The translations under genes were made by a program, and so were the position numbers. From Streptomyces sp. NBRC 110035 (GTDB lineage: Bacteria; Actinomycetota; Actinomycetes; Streptomycetales; Streptomycetaceae): a stretch of DNA of 64,000 nucleotides. Positions 1 to 8,627 of this stretch are shown piece after piece (positions within the stretch are counted from its first letter, which is position 1; each line of letters starts with the position of its first letter). The stretch lies in NCBI RefSeq assembly GCF_000829695.1, contig NZ_BBNN01000035.1, positions 75,964-139,963 of the forward strand, given 5' to 3'. The notes under the pieces are model-generated. The model ran no database searches, was not told the origin of the DNA, and worked only from the letters and a program-made list of their open reading frames with translations.

Positions 1-376
1 GGGACACCGCGTACCCGGTGGTGGCGGCGACCAGCACGCCGATGACGGTGGTGCCGAGCGAGACGATCAGCGAGCTCTTCAGCCAGTCGAAGAAGTTCGT
101 GTTCTGCAGCACGAACGCGTAGTTGTCCAGCGTCATCTTGCCCCAGATGCCGCCGGGGCGCAGATAGTCGTCCTTGTCCGGGCCGAGGGACAGGAAGACC
201 AGCCAGGCGACCGGGAACAGCGCGATGGCGCTCGCCACGGTCAGGATGCCGTGCGAGGCGAGGACGCCGCCGCGGCCGACCTCGCCGCGCCGCCGCGTCC
301 CGGGCCGGCGGGGCGTGGTCCGCCCGGCCGGCGTGCCCGTCACCACGGCTGACGGTGGGGTGTCGAGGGTGCTCAT
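1..376 (-). CDS. malG: maltose/maltodextrin ABC transporter permease MalG (partial)
   Basis: N-terminal 125 residues of a MalG-type inner-membrane permease; the gene runs off the left edge. A basic, Pro/Arg-rich cytoplasmic leader is followed by a first membrane segment (around ALFPVAWLVFLSLGP, about residues 45-65) and the periplasmic stretch YAFVLQNTNFFDWLKSS seen in the second permease of carbohydrate ABC importers. It starts 13 nt after the malF stop, so the two are co-transcribed. With MalF it should form the membrane channel of a CUT1 importer; no ATPase is visible, consistent with the shared MsiK ATPase that streptomycetes use for such systems. The sugar is inferred from malE and malR next door. 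Confidence 0.82.
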   Translation of the reverse strand, partial: MSTLDTPPSAVVTGTPAGRTTPRRPGTRRRGEVGRGGVLASHGILTVASAIALFPVAWLVFLSLGPDKDDYLRPGGIWGKMTLDNYAFVLQNTNFFDWLKSSLIVSLGTTVIGVLVAATTGYAVS

Positions 377-389
377 GGGGGCTCCTGCC

Positions 390-1394
390 TCAGATCGCGA
401 GCTGCTGCTCATTGCGGTTCAGCCAGCGGCGGTAGAAGGAGGTGAAGACGATCAGGACGGCCAGCAGCAGCATGCCGTAGGCCGCGGACTGCGCGAAGTC
501 GCGCGGCTGCTGTCCGAAGCCGAGTTGGTACGCCCAGGTGACGAGGATCTGTGCGTCCGGCGCGGTGTTGCCGAACAGCAGGAAGATGACGGCGAACTGG
601 TTGAAGGTCCAGATGATGCCGAGCAGCACGACGGTGGAGCTGACCGAGCGCAGGCCGGGCAGGGTGACGTGGCGGAACCGCTGCCAGGCGCTCGCGCCGT
701 CCATCTCGGCCGCCTCGTACAGGGTTCCGTCGATCGACTGGAGTCCGCCGAGCAGGGAGACCATCATGAACGGCACGCCGCACCAGGTGTTGACCATGAT
801 CGCGGCGAACCGCTGCCAGAAGGTGTCCTCGAGCCACAGCGGCGTCGGCAGGCCCAGGGACTCCAGGCCCGAGTTGATGATGCCGCTGTCGGCGAGCATG
901 AACCGCCAGCCGAAGACGGTGACGAAGGTCGGCACGGCCCAGGGCAGGATCAGGATCAGCCGGTAGAAGGTGCGGCCGCGCAGCTTCTGGTTGAGCAGCA
1001 GGGCCAGGCCCAGACCGATGGTGTAGTGCAGGCCGACGCAGGCCGCCGTCCAGACGATCGTCCAGACGAAGTGCGACCAGAAGCGGTCGTACGCCGTCTC
1101 GCCCCAGAGGATGTCGGCGTAGTTGTCCAGGCCGATGAACGTGTACGTGGCCTCGATCTCGTTGACGCCGATGGTGCGGGCCGAGTTGAGGCTGTTGGCG
1201 TCGGTGAGGGTGAGGTAGAAGCCGTACGCCAGGGGGTACAGCACGAGGACGCCGAGCACGACGACCACGGGCACGATCATGGCGAACGCGTACCAGTGCT
1301 TCTGGTAGGCCTGCTTCAGGCGGCCGGCCCGGCCGGCGCGGGGCGGGCGGTCACCGCTGCGCTTGCCGGTCGCACGGTCGATGGCGACTGTCAT
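390..1394 (-). CDS. malF: maltose/maltodextrin ABC transporter permease MalF
   Basis: Carbohydrate ABC permease of 334 aa with about six membrane segments. Near the C-terminal third is the cytoplasmic EAA loop (EAAEMDGASAWQRF followed by LPGL), which docks on the ATPase. A short basic N-terminus precedes the first membrane segment at about residues 38-58. The ATG lies 97 nt downstream of malE, with a stable stem-loop in the gap, and the gene is followed almost at once by malG. Role: one half of the membrane channel for maltose/maltodextrin uptake. The family assignment is firm; the substrate rests on the malR-malE context, which matches the mal locus known from S. coelicolor. Confidence 0.88.
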   Translation of the reverse strand: MTVAIDRATGKRSGDRPPRAGRAGRLKQAYQKHWYAFAMIVPVVVVLGVLVLYPLAYGFYLTLTDANSLNSARTIGVNEIEATYTFIGLDNYADILWGETAYDRFWSHFVWTIVWTAACVGLHYTIGLGLALLLNQKLRGRTFYRLILILPWAVPTFVTVFGWRFMLADSGIINSGLESLGLPTPLWLEDTFWQRFAAIMVNTWCGVPFMMVSLLGGLQSIDGTLYEAAEMDGASAWQRFRHVTLPGLRSVSSTVVLLGIIWTFNQFAVIFLLFGNTAPDAQILVTWAYQLGFGQQPRDFAQSAAYGMLLLAVLIVFTSFYRRWLNRNEQQLAI

Positions 1395-1443
1395 GGTGGG
1401 GCACCTTCTGGAGGGTCAAGGGGTTCGGCACACAGGCCGGTGA

Positions 1444-1480
1444 CCGCCGGGTCCTCCCCTCCCGGAAAGGGACCCGGCGG
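1444..1480 (-). other. stem-loop between malE and malF
   Basis: An 11-bp GC-rich stem (CCGCCGGGTCC pairing with GGACCCGGCGG) with a 15-nt loop lies in the 97-nt malE-malF gap, without a U-tract. Hairpins after the binding-protein gene of ABC importer operons commonly protect or attenuate the upstream mRNA so that more binding protein than permease is made. That role is inferred here. Confidence 0.6.
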
Positions 1481-1491
1481 CCACGCGGGCT

Positions 1492-2763
1492 CTACTTGCT
1501 GAAGTCCGGCACCAGCTTGGCGATGGCGGTCTCGGCGTCGCCGAGACCCTTGTCCAGGGACTCCTTGCCGCCCGCGATCTGGGGCAGTTCGTCGTCGAGC
1601 GGACCCCACAGCGAGCTGTACTCGGGCAGGGCCGGGCGCGGCTGGGCGGCCTCGAGGACCGTCTGGTAGCCGGCGATGCCCGGGTCGGCCTTGACCTTGT
1701 CGGTGTAGGCGTCGTCCCGCGTGGGCAGCGTGGAGTTCTTCAGGGCGATGGTCTCCTGGGACCCGGCCGAGGTCATGAAGTTCACGAACTTCAGCGCGGC
1801 CTCCTGCTTCGCGGCGTCGGAGCCGGCGTAGACGGAGAGGTTGTGGCCGCCGGTCGGGGCGCCCGCCGTGCCCGCGGAGCCGGCCGGGACGGTGGCGATG
1901 CCCAGGTTGTCCTTGTCCTTGAAGGCCGAGCCCTTGTAGAAGTTGGTGATCTCCCACGGGCCCTGGATGATCGAGGCGACCTTGCCGTTGACGAACGCGT
2001 CCTGGATGTGGGCGTAGGCGTCGGCGGTGGTGTCGGCCTTGTGCAGGCCCTTGCCGTCGAAGAGGTCCAGCCAGGTGCCGTAGGCCTTCTCGGCCTCGGG
2101 CGACCTGACGGTGATCTTCTTGGCGTCGGCGTCGACCGTGTCGGTGCCCTCGCCGTAGAGGAAGGACTGGGCGTAGTAGGCCTGGGTGGAGCCCCAGTAG
2201 CCGTCGACGCCGGTCTCGTCCTTGATGGTGGCGGCGGCCTTCTTCAGGTCGTCCCAGGTCTCGGGGGCCTCGACGCCGGCCTTCTCGAAGAGTTCCTTGT
2301 TGTAGACCAGCGCGAGGGTGTCCGTGACGAACGGAACGCCGTAGACCTTGTCCTCGTAGGTGGCCTGTTCGATCAGGTTGGACTTGAACTCCGCCTGTTC
2401 CTTCAGCGCCTCGGTGCCGTCCAGCGGCAGGAAGAAGCCCTTCTTGGCGAAGGCGGGGGTCCAGCCGACCTCGGAGCGCAGCACGTCGGGGGCGCCCTTG
2501 GAACCGGCGGCGGTGTCGAACTTGTTCTGCGCCTGGTCGAAGGGGACGTTGACGTACTTGACCTTGACGTCCTTGTGGGCGGCCTCGAACTCCTTGACCA
2601 GGGCCTGGTACGTCGGCGCCTCGTTGGTCGCGTTGGAGGTGTCCCACCAGGTGATGGTGACCGGGCCGTCGGCCGAGTCGCCGCTGTCGCTGTCTCCGCC
2701 GCAGGCCGTCGCCGTGAGGGCGAGGGACGCCACCAGCGCGGTGGCCGCTATGCCACGCCGCAT
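1492..2763 (-). CDS. malE: maltose/maltodextrin-binding lipoprotein MalE
   Basis: Extracellular solute-binding protein, 423 aa. The N-terminus MRRGIAATALVASLALTATACGG is a lipoprotein signal with a cysteine at the lipobox (TATAC), so the mature protein is tethered outside the membrane. It continues with the family-1 binding-protein pattern ITWWDTSNATNEAP and many Lys/Asp residues of a surface-exposed protein. The ATG was chosen because a strong ribosome site (AAGGAG) lies 6 nt upstream; the reading frame stays open far upstream but without homology. First gene of malE-malF-malG, transcribed divergently from malR. It should capture maltose/maltodextrins for MalFG and be repressed by MalR. Confidence 0.9.
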   Translation of the reverse strand: MRRGIAATALVASLALTATACGGDSDSGDSADGPVTITWWDTSNATNEAPTYQALVKEFEAAHKDVKVKYVNVPFDQAQNKFDTAAGSKGAPDVLRSEVGWTPAFAKKGFFLPLDGTEALKEQAEFKSNLIEQATYEDKVYGVPFVTDTLALVYNKELFEKAGVEAPETWDDLKKAAATIKDETGVDGYWGSTQAYYAQSFLYGEGTDTVDADAKKITVRSPEAEKAYGTWLDLFDGKGLHKADTTADAYAHIQDAFVNGKVASIIQGPWEITNFYKGSAFKDKDNLGIATVPAGSAGTAGAPTGGHNLSVYAGSDAAKQEAALKFVNFMTSAGSQETIALKNSTLPTRDDAYTDKVKADPGIAGYQTVLEAAQPRPALPEYSSLWGPLDDELPQIAGGKESLDKGLGDAETAIAKLVPDFSK

Positions 2764-2894
2764 GAGTTCTCCTTGAGGGTGAAAGCCCGTGTGATGCAGG
2801 AAGGCCCCGTCTGCCGTCCTGCCTACGTGCCGACCGCGCCGATGGGGCCGCCGGGCGACGTGAACGTAACAGCGATGCAACCGATCCGAAAGAC

Positions 2895-3048
2895 CTTGCT
2901 GAAAAATCATGCAAGAAACTCTGACGGTTACCCCGCCGTGACCTCCCCGGCCCCCGCCCCGTGACGCCCCGATCACCGCGCCACCGCCGGGTTTCCGGCG
3001 CCAGGGCAGGAGTTCGGACAGCTGTGCAAGACTCTGCAAGCACTTGCC
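2895..3048. promoter_or_regulatory. mal intergenic operator region (putative MalR sites)
   Basis: The region between malE and malR contains CTTGC-N11-GCAAG (2895-2915), an inverted pair, then TGCAAG at 3025-3030 and again at 3035-3040 (direct repeats 10 bp apart, one helical turn) and CTTGCC at 3043-3048. Direct and inverted TTGCA-type repeats are described for maltose and amylase control by MalR/Reg1 in Streptomyces. Binding here is inferred from motif and position. Confidence 0.65.
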
Positions 3049-3234
3049 ATCCGTTTCCGTCGGGGGAATCATCCGTTGCGGTACGGACGCCGAGCACGAC
3101 GTGTCGAGTACGACATGCCGACCACGACATGAGGGACCGCGATGACGCAGCAGCCCGCGACGGGCCGTTCGACGGCGCGCACCAGGCGTCCGGCCGGTGT
3201 GCAAGGAGTGGGGCGGCCGATAGGGTCCGGTGCT

Positions 3235-4272
3235 GTGACCACACGTCTTGCCGACATCGCCGCTCAGGCCGGGGTGAGCGAGGCGACCGTCAGCCGCGTG
3301 CTCAACGGCAAGCCGGGCGTCGCCGCCACCACCCGCCAGTCCGTCCTCGCCGCCCTCGACGTCCTGGGCTACGAACGCCCGGTGCGGCTGCGGCAGCGCA
3401 GCGCGGGCCTGGTGGGGCTGATCACTCCCGAGCTGGAGAATCCGATCTTCCCGGCCCTGGCCCAGGTGATCGGGCAGGCGCTGACCCGCCAGGGCTACAC
3501 ACCGGTCCTGGCCACCCAGACCCCGGGCGGGTCGACGGAGGACGAGCTGACGGAGATGCTCGTCGACCGCGGGGTGGCCGGCATCATCTACGTCTCCGGC
3601 CTGCACGCGGACACCACGGCCGACATGCAGCGCTACGAGCGACTGCGCGCCCAGGGCGTGCCGTTCGTCCTGGTCGACGGCTTCTCCCCGCAGGTGCAGG
3701 CGCCGTTCATCTCCCCCGACGACCGGGCGGCGATGGCACTCGCGGTCACCCATCTCGCCTCCCTCGGGCACACCCGGATCGGGCTGGCGCTCGGGCCGAA
3801 GCGGTTCGTGCCCGTGCAGCGCAAGATCGAGGGCTTCGCACGCGCCATGCAGGACCAACTGGGCCTGGACGCCGGGACCGTGGAGACGGAGCTGGTCCAG
3901 CACTCCCTGTACACCCTGGAGGGCGGCCAGGCCGCCGCCAACGCACTCATGGACCGCGGGTGCACGGCGGTGGTGTGCGCCAGCGACATGATGGCGCTGG
4001 GCGCGATACGGGCGGCCCGGCAGCGCGGTCTCGAGGTGCCGACGGACATCTCGGTGGTCGGCTTCGACGACTCCCCCCTGATCGCCTTCACCGACCCGCC
4101 GCTGACCACGGTCCGCAAGCCGGTCCCGGCGATGGGCCAGGCCGCGGTGCGCACCCTGCTGGAGGAGATCGGCGGGACGCCGGCCCCGCACAGCGAGTTC
4201 GTGTTCATGCCGGAGCTGGTGGTCCGCGGCTCGACGGCCTCGGCCCCCGGGGACCGGAACCGTTCCCAGTAG
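3235..4272 (+). CDS. malR: LacI-family repressor MalR
   Basis: LacI/GalR regulator, 345 aa from the GTG chosen here. The DNA-binding helix-turn-helix is right at the N-terminus (TRLADIAAQAGVSEATVSRV, with the hinge helix after VLNG), followed by a periplasmic-binding-protein-like sensor (GLITPELENPIF, then SVVGFDDSPL near the end). The GTG places the HTH at residue 4, as usual for the family. An in-frame ATG at 3142 with a better ribosome site (GAGGG, 6 nt) would add a 31-residue Arg/Thr-rich tail without family similarity. Divergent from malEFG, so most likely its repressor, released by maltose-type sugars. Confidence 0.87.
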   Translation: MTTRLADIAAQAGVSEATVSRVLNGKPGVAATTRQSVLAALDVLGYERPVRLRQRSAGLVGLITPELENPIFPALAQVIGQALTRQGYTPVLATQTPGGSTEDELTEMLVDRGVAGIIYVSGLHADTTADMQRYERLRAQGVPFVLVDGFSPQVQAPFISPDDRAAMALAVTHLASLGHTRIGLALGPKRFVPVQRKIEGFARAMQDQLGLDAGTVETELVQHSLYTLEGGQAAANALMDRGCTAVVCASDMMALGAIRAARQRGLEVPTDISVVGFDDSPLIAFTDPPLTTVRKPVPAMGQAAVRTLLEEIGGTPAPHSEFVFMPELVVRGSTASAPGDRNRSQ

Positions 4273-4329
4273 GGCCCGGGGGCGGAAGGGGCGTCGTCGC
4301 CCGCAGGGCGGCCGCGCGGCGCCCTGGAG

Positions 4330-4380
4330 GTCCCCCCTTGCTCGAGCGAAGCCGAGAGCGTAGGAGAGCGTGCTCCCGGA
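4330..4380. repeat. Streptomyces-type intergenic repeat (CTCGAGCGAAGCCGAGAG)
   Basis: A GC-rich stretch containing CTCGAGCGAAGCCGAGAG, whose CTCG-AGCGAAGC-CGAG core folds on itself. Elements of this wording are scattered between genes in many Streptomyces genomes; function unknown. Recognised from general familiarity, not a search. Confidence 0.5.
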
Positions 4381-4875
4381 GTGCCGCCCGGAAGCCCTCG
4401 TCCCCGGCGTGCCCGGCCTCCCGGGCGGTGCGCCGGAAGTACGCGGCAGGAGTGCCTGCCGGACGTCGCGCGGCAGGCGACCCTTTCGCCACAGGCCCCG
4501 GGACTGTCCGGCAGGACACGCCGAAGAGACGAGCCCCCTGACTGCGCACTCCCCCGACCCCCCGACCTCTTCGGGCCGAGGGCGCCCCCGGCCGCGTCCT
4601 CGTCCCTCTCACTGCCCCCGGTGAGCGGGAGAGCTCCGGTCTCTCCGTGGCGGCCCCTCCTGCGCCGCGCGTCCCCACGCACCGGCCCCGCTCGCCCCGG
4701 CGGGAAGGTGCCGCTGGTCACCTCGGCCCTGATCCGTGGGGCAGGCCCGGCCGGAGCGCGGTGCCGACAGCAACCGGACCGTTCGTGCTGCCCGCCCTGC
4801 GCACACCGGCGGGGAGCCCTGCGGACGGCGTCGCGGCTGCCGCGGTCGCCGGGCCGGTGCCGGCGCACCGGGCCC
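4381..4875. other. non-coding stretch between malR and the signalling operon
   Basis: No credible gene: the open frames are Arg/Pro-rich artefacts of high GC. A small perfect hairpin (CGGCAGG-agtg-CCTGCCG, 4444-4461) is present. It separates the malR end from the 3' end of the minus-strand phosphatase gene. Confidence 0.5.
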
Positions 4876-6081
4876 TCAGCGGCCGGCGGGCAGGTGGCCC
4901 CAGTCGAGGCGGAGCACGGCCAGGTCGTCGGAGTGGCGGCCGGCGTTGAGCGTGTGGGTTTCCTTGATGAGGAGGTCGACGTGGTCCTCCGGATCCGTCG
5001 GCGGCAGGTTTCCGATCAGCGCGAGCAGCCCTTCGACGCCGAGCCGCTCGCCCTTCGTCCCGTTGTGCCCTTCGATGAGGCCGTCGGTGTAGACGGTCAG
5101 GGCTCCGGTCTCCGGGAGCGGAACGACCGTGGAGGGCCAGCTGCCGTCTCCGGGGACGATGCCGAGGGCGATGCCGTGTTCGGCGCTCACCTCCCGGGTT
5201 CCCTCGGCCGTGGTCAGGAGGGGCTCGTGATGGCCCGCCAGGTGGAGGACGGCGGTGCCGGAGCTCTGGTCGAGGGTGAGCAGGGTGCAGGTGGCGAACA
5301 GGTGCTGACTGTCGCGTTCGGCGATCAGGATGCGTTCCATCAGGTGCAGCAGGTCGTCTCCGCGGTAGCCGCCGAGTACCAGGGAGCGCCATGCGATCCG
5401 CAGGCAGACACCCAGCGCAGCGGCGTCGGGACCGTGGCCGCTGACGTCGCCCACGACGGCGTGCAGCAGCCCGTCGTCCCCCTCCACCACGTCGAGGAAG
5501 TCCCCGCCGAGCAGGGCCATCTCCGCACCGGGCAGGTAGCGGGACGTCACCCTCACCGTGGAGGTGTCGAGCATCGGCTGGGGCAGCAGGCCGCGTTCCA
5601 GGCGTGCGTTCTCCTCCGCCCGCAGCCGGGTGGCCTGGGCTTCGGCGCTCGCGCGTTCCGTCCGGCTCCGGTAGACGGCGTAGCGCAGCGCTCTTCGCAG
5701 CAGGTCCGCTTCGACCTTGCCCTTGACGAGGTAGTCCTGCGCTCCGGCGGCCATGGCCTCGGTGCCCGCCCGGTCCTCGGACAGCCCGGTCAGGACGATC
5801 ACCGCGGTGTGCGGGGCCAGCCCTCGCACGGCCGTGACCGCGTCGACGCCGGCCACGTCGGGCAGGTGCAGGTCGAGGAGGACGCAGTCGATCGGGCTGC
5901 CGGCCAGTTCGGCGCGCGCCTCGGCCAGGGTGGTCCGGGTGGTCAGCGCGAACCGCATCCCCGTGTCGTGCAGGAGTTCCTCCACGAGCAGGGCGTCGCC
6001 CGGGTCGTCCTCGATCAGCAGGACGCGGTACAACGACCCCTCGGAGGCCACTTCCGGCACGGCCGGCATGTCTGTCGTCAT
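4876..6081 (-). CDS. response regulator with PP2C-type (SpoIIE/RsbU) phosphatase output
   Basis: A 401-aa protein: a receiver domain (about residues 17-135; acidic pair in LLIEDDPGD, phospho-acceptor Asp in LLDLHLPDV, Lys in YLVKGKV), a linker coiled coil (about 140-190) and a PP2C/SpoIIE serine phosphatase (MALLGGDFLDVVEGDDG, VGDVSGHGPDAAALG, YTDGLIEG) carrying the Asp metal ligands. Such proteins dephosphorylate anti-anti-sigma factors or other Ser/Thr-phosphorylated regulators in partner-switching pathways. Its ATG overlaps the stop of the kinase gene (ATGA), giving a clear cognate pair. Partner sigma-factor genes are not in the window. Confidence 0.88.
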   Translation of the reverse strand: MTTDMPAVPEVASEGSLYRVLLIEDDPGDALLVEELLHDTGMRFALTTRTTLAEARAELAGSPIDCVLLDLHLPDVAGVDAVTAVRGLAPHTAVIVLTGLSEDRAGTEAMAAGAQDYLVKGKVEADLLRRALRYAVYRSRTERASAEAQATRLRAEENARLERGLLPQPMLDTSTVRVTSRYLPGAEMALLGGDFLDVVEGDDGLLHAVVGDVSGHGPDAAALGVCLRIAWRSLVLGGYRGDDLLHLMERILIAERDSQHLFATCTLLTLDQSSGTAVLHLAGHHEPLLTTAEGTREVSAEHGIALGIVPGDGSWPSTVVPLPETGALTVYTDGLIEGHNGTKGERLGVEGLLALIGNLPPTDPEDHVDLLIKETHTLNAGRHSDDLAVLRLDWGHLPAGR

Positions 6082-7685
6082 CGCGCGGGTTCCGCGTCGG
6101 CGCGGACGGCCTCCGGCACGGTGGGCGGGCCGGGGCTCTCCGGCGGCCGGGGTGCGAGGGTGAAGACGATGCGTGCGCCGTCGCGGTACTCCGGATCGAC
6201 CTGGATGGTGCCTCCGTGGAACTCGACGATCTTCTTGCACATCGCGAGGCCGATTCCGCTGCCGGTGTAGGTGTCCTTGGTGTGCAGCCGCTGGAAGATC
6301 ACGAACACCTTGTCGGCGTACTCCGGTGCGATGCCGATGCCGTTGTCGGTGACGGTGAACCGCCACAGTTCGCCTTCCGGGGCCGCCGTGATGTGGATCT
6401 TCGGCGTTTCGCCCGGGCGGCGGAACTTGACGGCGTTGCCTATCAGGTTCTGCCAGAGCATGCCCAGCTGGGTGGGGTCGGCGACCAGGGTCGGCAGCGG
6501 GTCGTGGGTGATCTCCGCCCCGGCCTCCTCGATGCCGACGCTCAGCGCGGACAGGGTCCGCTCCAGCACCTCGTCCAGGTCGACGCTCTGGTGGGCGTTG
6601 TGCAGCCGCCCGACCCGGGAGAAGTCGAGCAGGTCGTTGATGAGGGTCTGCATGCGGTTCGCCCCGTCGACCGCGAAGTCGATGTACTGGTCGGCCCGGC
6701 TGTCGAGCTGCCCTCCGTAGCGCCGCTGGAGGAGCTGGGTGAAGCTGGAGACCTTGCGCAGCGGCTCCTGCAGGTCGTGGGAGGCCACGTACGCGAACTG
6801 CTCCAGCTCGGCGTTGGAGCGCTGGAGGTCCGCGGCCTGCGTGTCCAGCCGCTGCCGCGTGTCCTCGCTGAGGGCCAGTTCCCGTACGAGACGCTGCCGC
6901 ATGAAGTCGATCTCACGGCTGAGGCGCCGCAGGTCGGCGGGTCCCGTCGGGGTGATGGGATGCTCGAAGTCGCCGCCGGTGACGGCCCGGGCGTCCGCGC
7001 CGAGCCGCTCCAGCGGCATGTTGATGCCCCGGCGCAGTCCTTCGAAGATCAGAGCCGTGAGGACGACGATGAGCACCGCGATGGCGCTGAACACCCCGTT
7101 CCTCAAGGCCATCGTGTCCGTCAGGTCCTCCCTCACCTGTGCGAGGTCCGCGCGCAGCTGGTCCTGCTGGCTGCTCAGGGCGGCACGTACGTCGTCGAAG
7201 GCCTCCTTGCCCTCCGTCGCCCGATGGGTGGCCGTCGGCGAGGGGGATCCGGGGCGCGCCGCGGCGACGGGCCGGGCGACCCTCTCCTGCCACGTCGCCA
7301 CGGCGTCCTGCACGGTCTTCAGGTCGTCCAGCCCCGTGGGGTCGTCCTTGAGCAGCTCGGTGAGGTGCGCGACGGTCGCTTTCTGCTCGGTGAGCCCCTG
7401 CTCGTAGGGGTCGACGAACTCCGGTATGCCGGTGAGGCCGTAACCGCGGATTCCGGTCTCCTGGTTGAGCACGGCCGCTTCCAGGCGGACCGCGACGGTC
7501 AGCGCGGAGGAGCGCACGTCCACGAGTTCGTCGCTGATCGACTCGGTCCGCCCCAGGACCCATGCGCCCGCCGCCCCGAGCAGGGCCAGGACCACGAGGG
7601 ACGCGGCCGTTCCCACGCGAAGCCACCGCTTGGTCGTCCACGCGGAAAACCCTCGTGCGCGTGATCGCCTCTCGTCGACGGTCAT
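6078..7685 (-). CDS. CHASE3-HAMP sensor histidine kinase
   Basis: Membrane sensor kinase, 535 aa. Order: a cytoplasmic basic start, membrane helix (LVVLALLGAAGAWVLG, about 25-40), extracytoplasmic CHASE3 domain (ETGIRGYGLTG is typical), second membrane helix (GVFSAIAVLIVVLTALIF), HAMP, coiled coil, dimerisation helix with the phospho-His in VASHDLQEPLRKV, and an HATPase domain (NLIGNAVKFRRP; DNGIGIAPEYADKVF; GSGIGLAMCKKIVEFHGG). This H-box with QEPLRKV is the phytochrome-like kinase class. ATG chosen for the GAGGAG 8 nt upstream; an upstream TTG at 7709 is less likely. Overlaps the receiver-PP2C gene by ATGA. Probably feeds both that protein and the divergent single-receiver protein. The signal is unknown. 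Confidence 0.88.
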   Translation of the reverse strand: MTVDERRSRARGFSAWTTKRWLRVGTAASLVVLALLGAAGAWVLGRTESISDELVDVRSSALTVAVRLEAAVLNQETGIRGYGLTGIPEFVDPYEQGLTEQKATVAHLTELLKDDPTGLDDLKTVQDAVATWQERVARPVAAARPGSPSPTATHRATEGKEAFDDVRAALSSQQDQLRADLAQVREDLTDTMALRNGVFSAIAVLIVVLTALIFEGLRRGINMPLERLGADARAVTGGDFEHPITPTGPADLRRLSREIDFMRQRLVRELALSEDTRQRLDTQAADLQRSNAELEQFAYVASHDLQEPLRKVSSFTQLLQRRYGGQLDSRADQYIDFAVDGANRMQTLINDLLDFSRVGRLHNAHQSVDLDEVLERTLSALSVGIEEAGAEITHDPLPTLVADPTQLGMLWQNLIGNAVKFRRPGETPKIHITAAPEGELWRFTVTDNGIGIAPEYADKVFVIFQRLHTKDTYTGSGIGLAMCKKIVEFHGGTIQVDPEYRDGARIVFTLAPRPPESPGPPTVPEAVRADAEPAR

Positions 7686-7744
7686 CGTGTGGGCTCCTCG
7701 GTGTGGCAATCGTGTGAAAGTTGGGCCAGCACACTTTAGAGGGT

Positions 7745-7760
7745 GACAACCCTTGTTGTC
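7745..7760. promoter_or_regulatory. inverted repeat GACAAC-N4-GTTGTC
   Basis: Perfect 6-bp arms separated by CCTT in the 107-bp gap between the divergent kinase and HTH-receiver genes. Its position suits a shared operator; the binding protein is unknown. Confidence 0.45.
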
Positions 7761-7792
7761 GCGGAGCCGCTCCGGGACCTAGAGTGCCAGGC

Positions 7793-8563
7793 ATGCCTGG
7801 CAAGGACTTCGCACCGCGGATCACTCCGCAGGAGACCGCCTCCCTCACGGACGCGGCAGTCGGTGATCTTGCGCAGCGCCTCGTCCACCGGCTCCTGGAA
7901 GCCCCCGCACAGCCGGCACCGGAAGACCCGGCACAGGCCCTGGCCCTGCTCCGCGTGCTGAATCACCTCAAGCAGGCCGCTGAACGGCTCCAGCAGGAAG
8001 CGGCCGTGGCCGCCGCCCGCGCGGGTGCCGGCTACCCGCAGATCGGCGCCGCCTGCGGCATGACCCGGCAAGGTGCCCGGCGGCGCTGGCCGGGGCTTTT
8101 CCACCATTCCCCCGAGAAACCCACGGAGCATCCGACGATGACCACCCCCGCCCGTCCCTTCGACGTCCTGCTGGTCGAAGACGACATTGCCGACGCCATG
8201 CTCATCGAGGAAGCCCTCTCCGAGCGCGGAGCCCGCAACCTCGTCCAGGTCACCGACGGAGTCGCCGCGCTGGAACACCTGCGGGCCCCGGACAGTCCGC
8301 GACCCGACCTCATCGTCCTCGACCTGAACATGCCCCGGATGAACGGCCGCGACCTGCTCAAGGTCCTGAAGAGCGACGACGACCTGCAGACGATCCCCGT
8401 GGTCGTCCTGACCACGTCCACCGCCCCGGACGACGTCACGGGCGCGTACAGCAGTCACGCCAACGCCTACGTGACCAAGCCCGTCAACCTGGAGGAGTTC
8501 GAGCAGGCCGTCCAGAGCATCGACGCCTTCTACCTCGACACCGCCACCCGCCCCCGTCCCTGA
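7793..8563 (+). CDS. HTH-like N-terminus joined to a CheY/Rcp1-type receiver
   Basis: A 256-aa continuous frame with two parts. Residues 1-110 form a helical region ending in a helix-turn-helix-like pattern (GYPQIGAACGMTRQGARRRW), resembling small Streptomyces DNA-binding proteins. Residues 116-256 are a full receiver (LLVEDDIADAMLIEEAL, phospho-Asp in IVLDLNMPRMNG, VVLTTSTAPDD, YVTKPVNLEEF), of the Rcp1 type found next to phytochrome-like kinases. An internal ATG at 8138 opens exactly at the receiver, with a weak CGGAG upstream, so two products or two in-frame fused genes are possible. Divergent from the CHASE3 kinase operon, which likely phosphorylates it. Confidence 0.75.
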   Translation: MPGKDFAPRITPQETASLTDAAVGDLAQRLVHRLLEAPAQPAPEDPAQALALLRVLNHLKQAAERLQQEAAVAAARAGAGYPQIGAACGMTRQGARRRWPGLFHHSPEKPTEHPTMTTPARPFDVLLVEDDIADAMLIEEALSERGARNLVQVTDGVAALEHLRAPDSPRPDLIVLDLNMPRMNGRDLLKVLKSDDDLQTIPVVVLTTSTAPDDVTGAYSSHANAYVTKPVNLEEFEQAVQSIDAFYLDTATRPRP

Positions 8564-8570
8564 ACCGGCC

Positions 8571-8627
8571 CGGTGCCACGGCTCCCCGGAAGCAGGCTCC
8601 GCCCGCACGCGCGGAGCCGTGGCACCG
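8571..8627 (+). terminator. probable terminator after the HTH-receiver gene
   Basis: A perfect 15-bp inverted repeat (CGGTGCCACGGCTCC with its complement at 8613-8627) and a 27-nt loop directly follow the stop codon. No U-tract, as common in streptomycetes. Confidence 0.6.

Noticed and set aside
4381..4875. Several open frames between malR and the receiver-PP2C gene
   Set aside because: All are Arg/Pro-rich, mutually overlapping, and lack ribosome sites or motifs.
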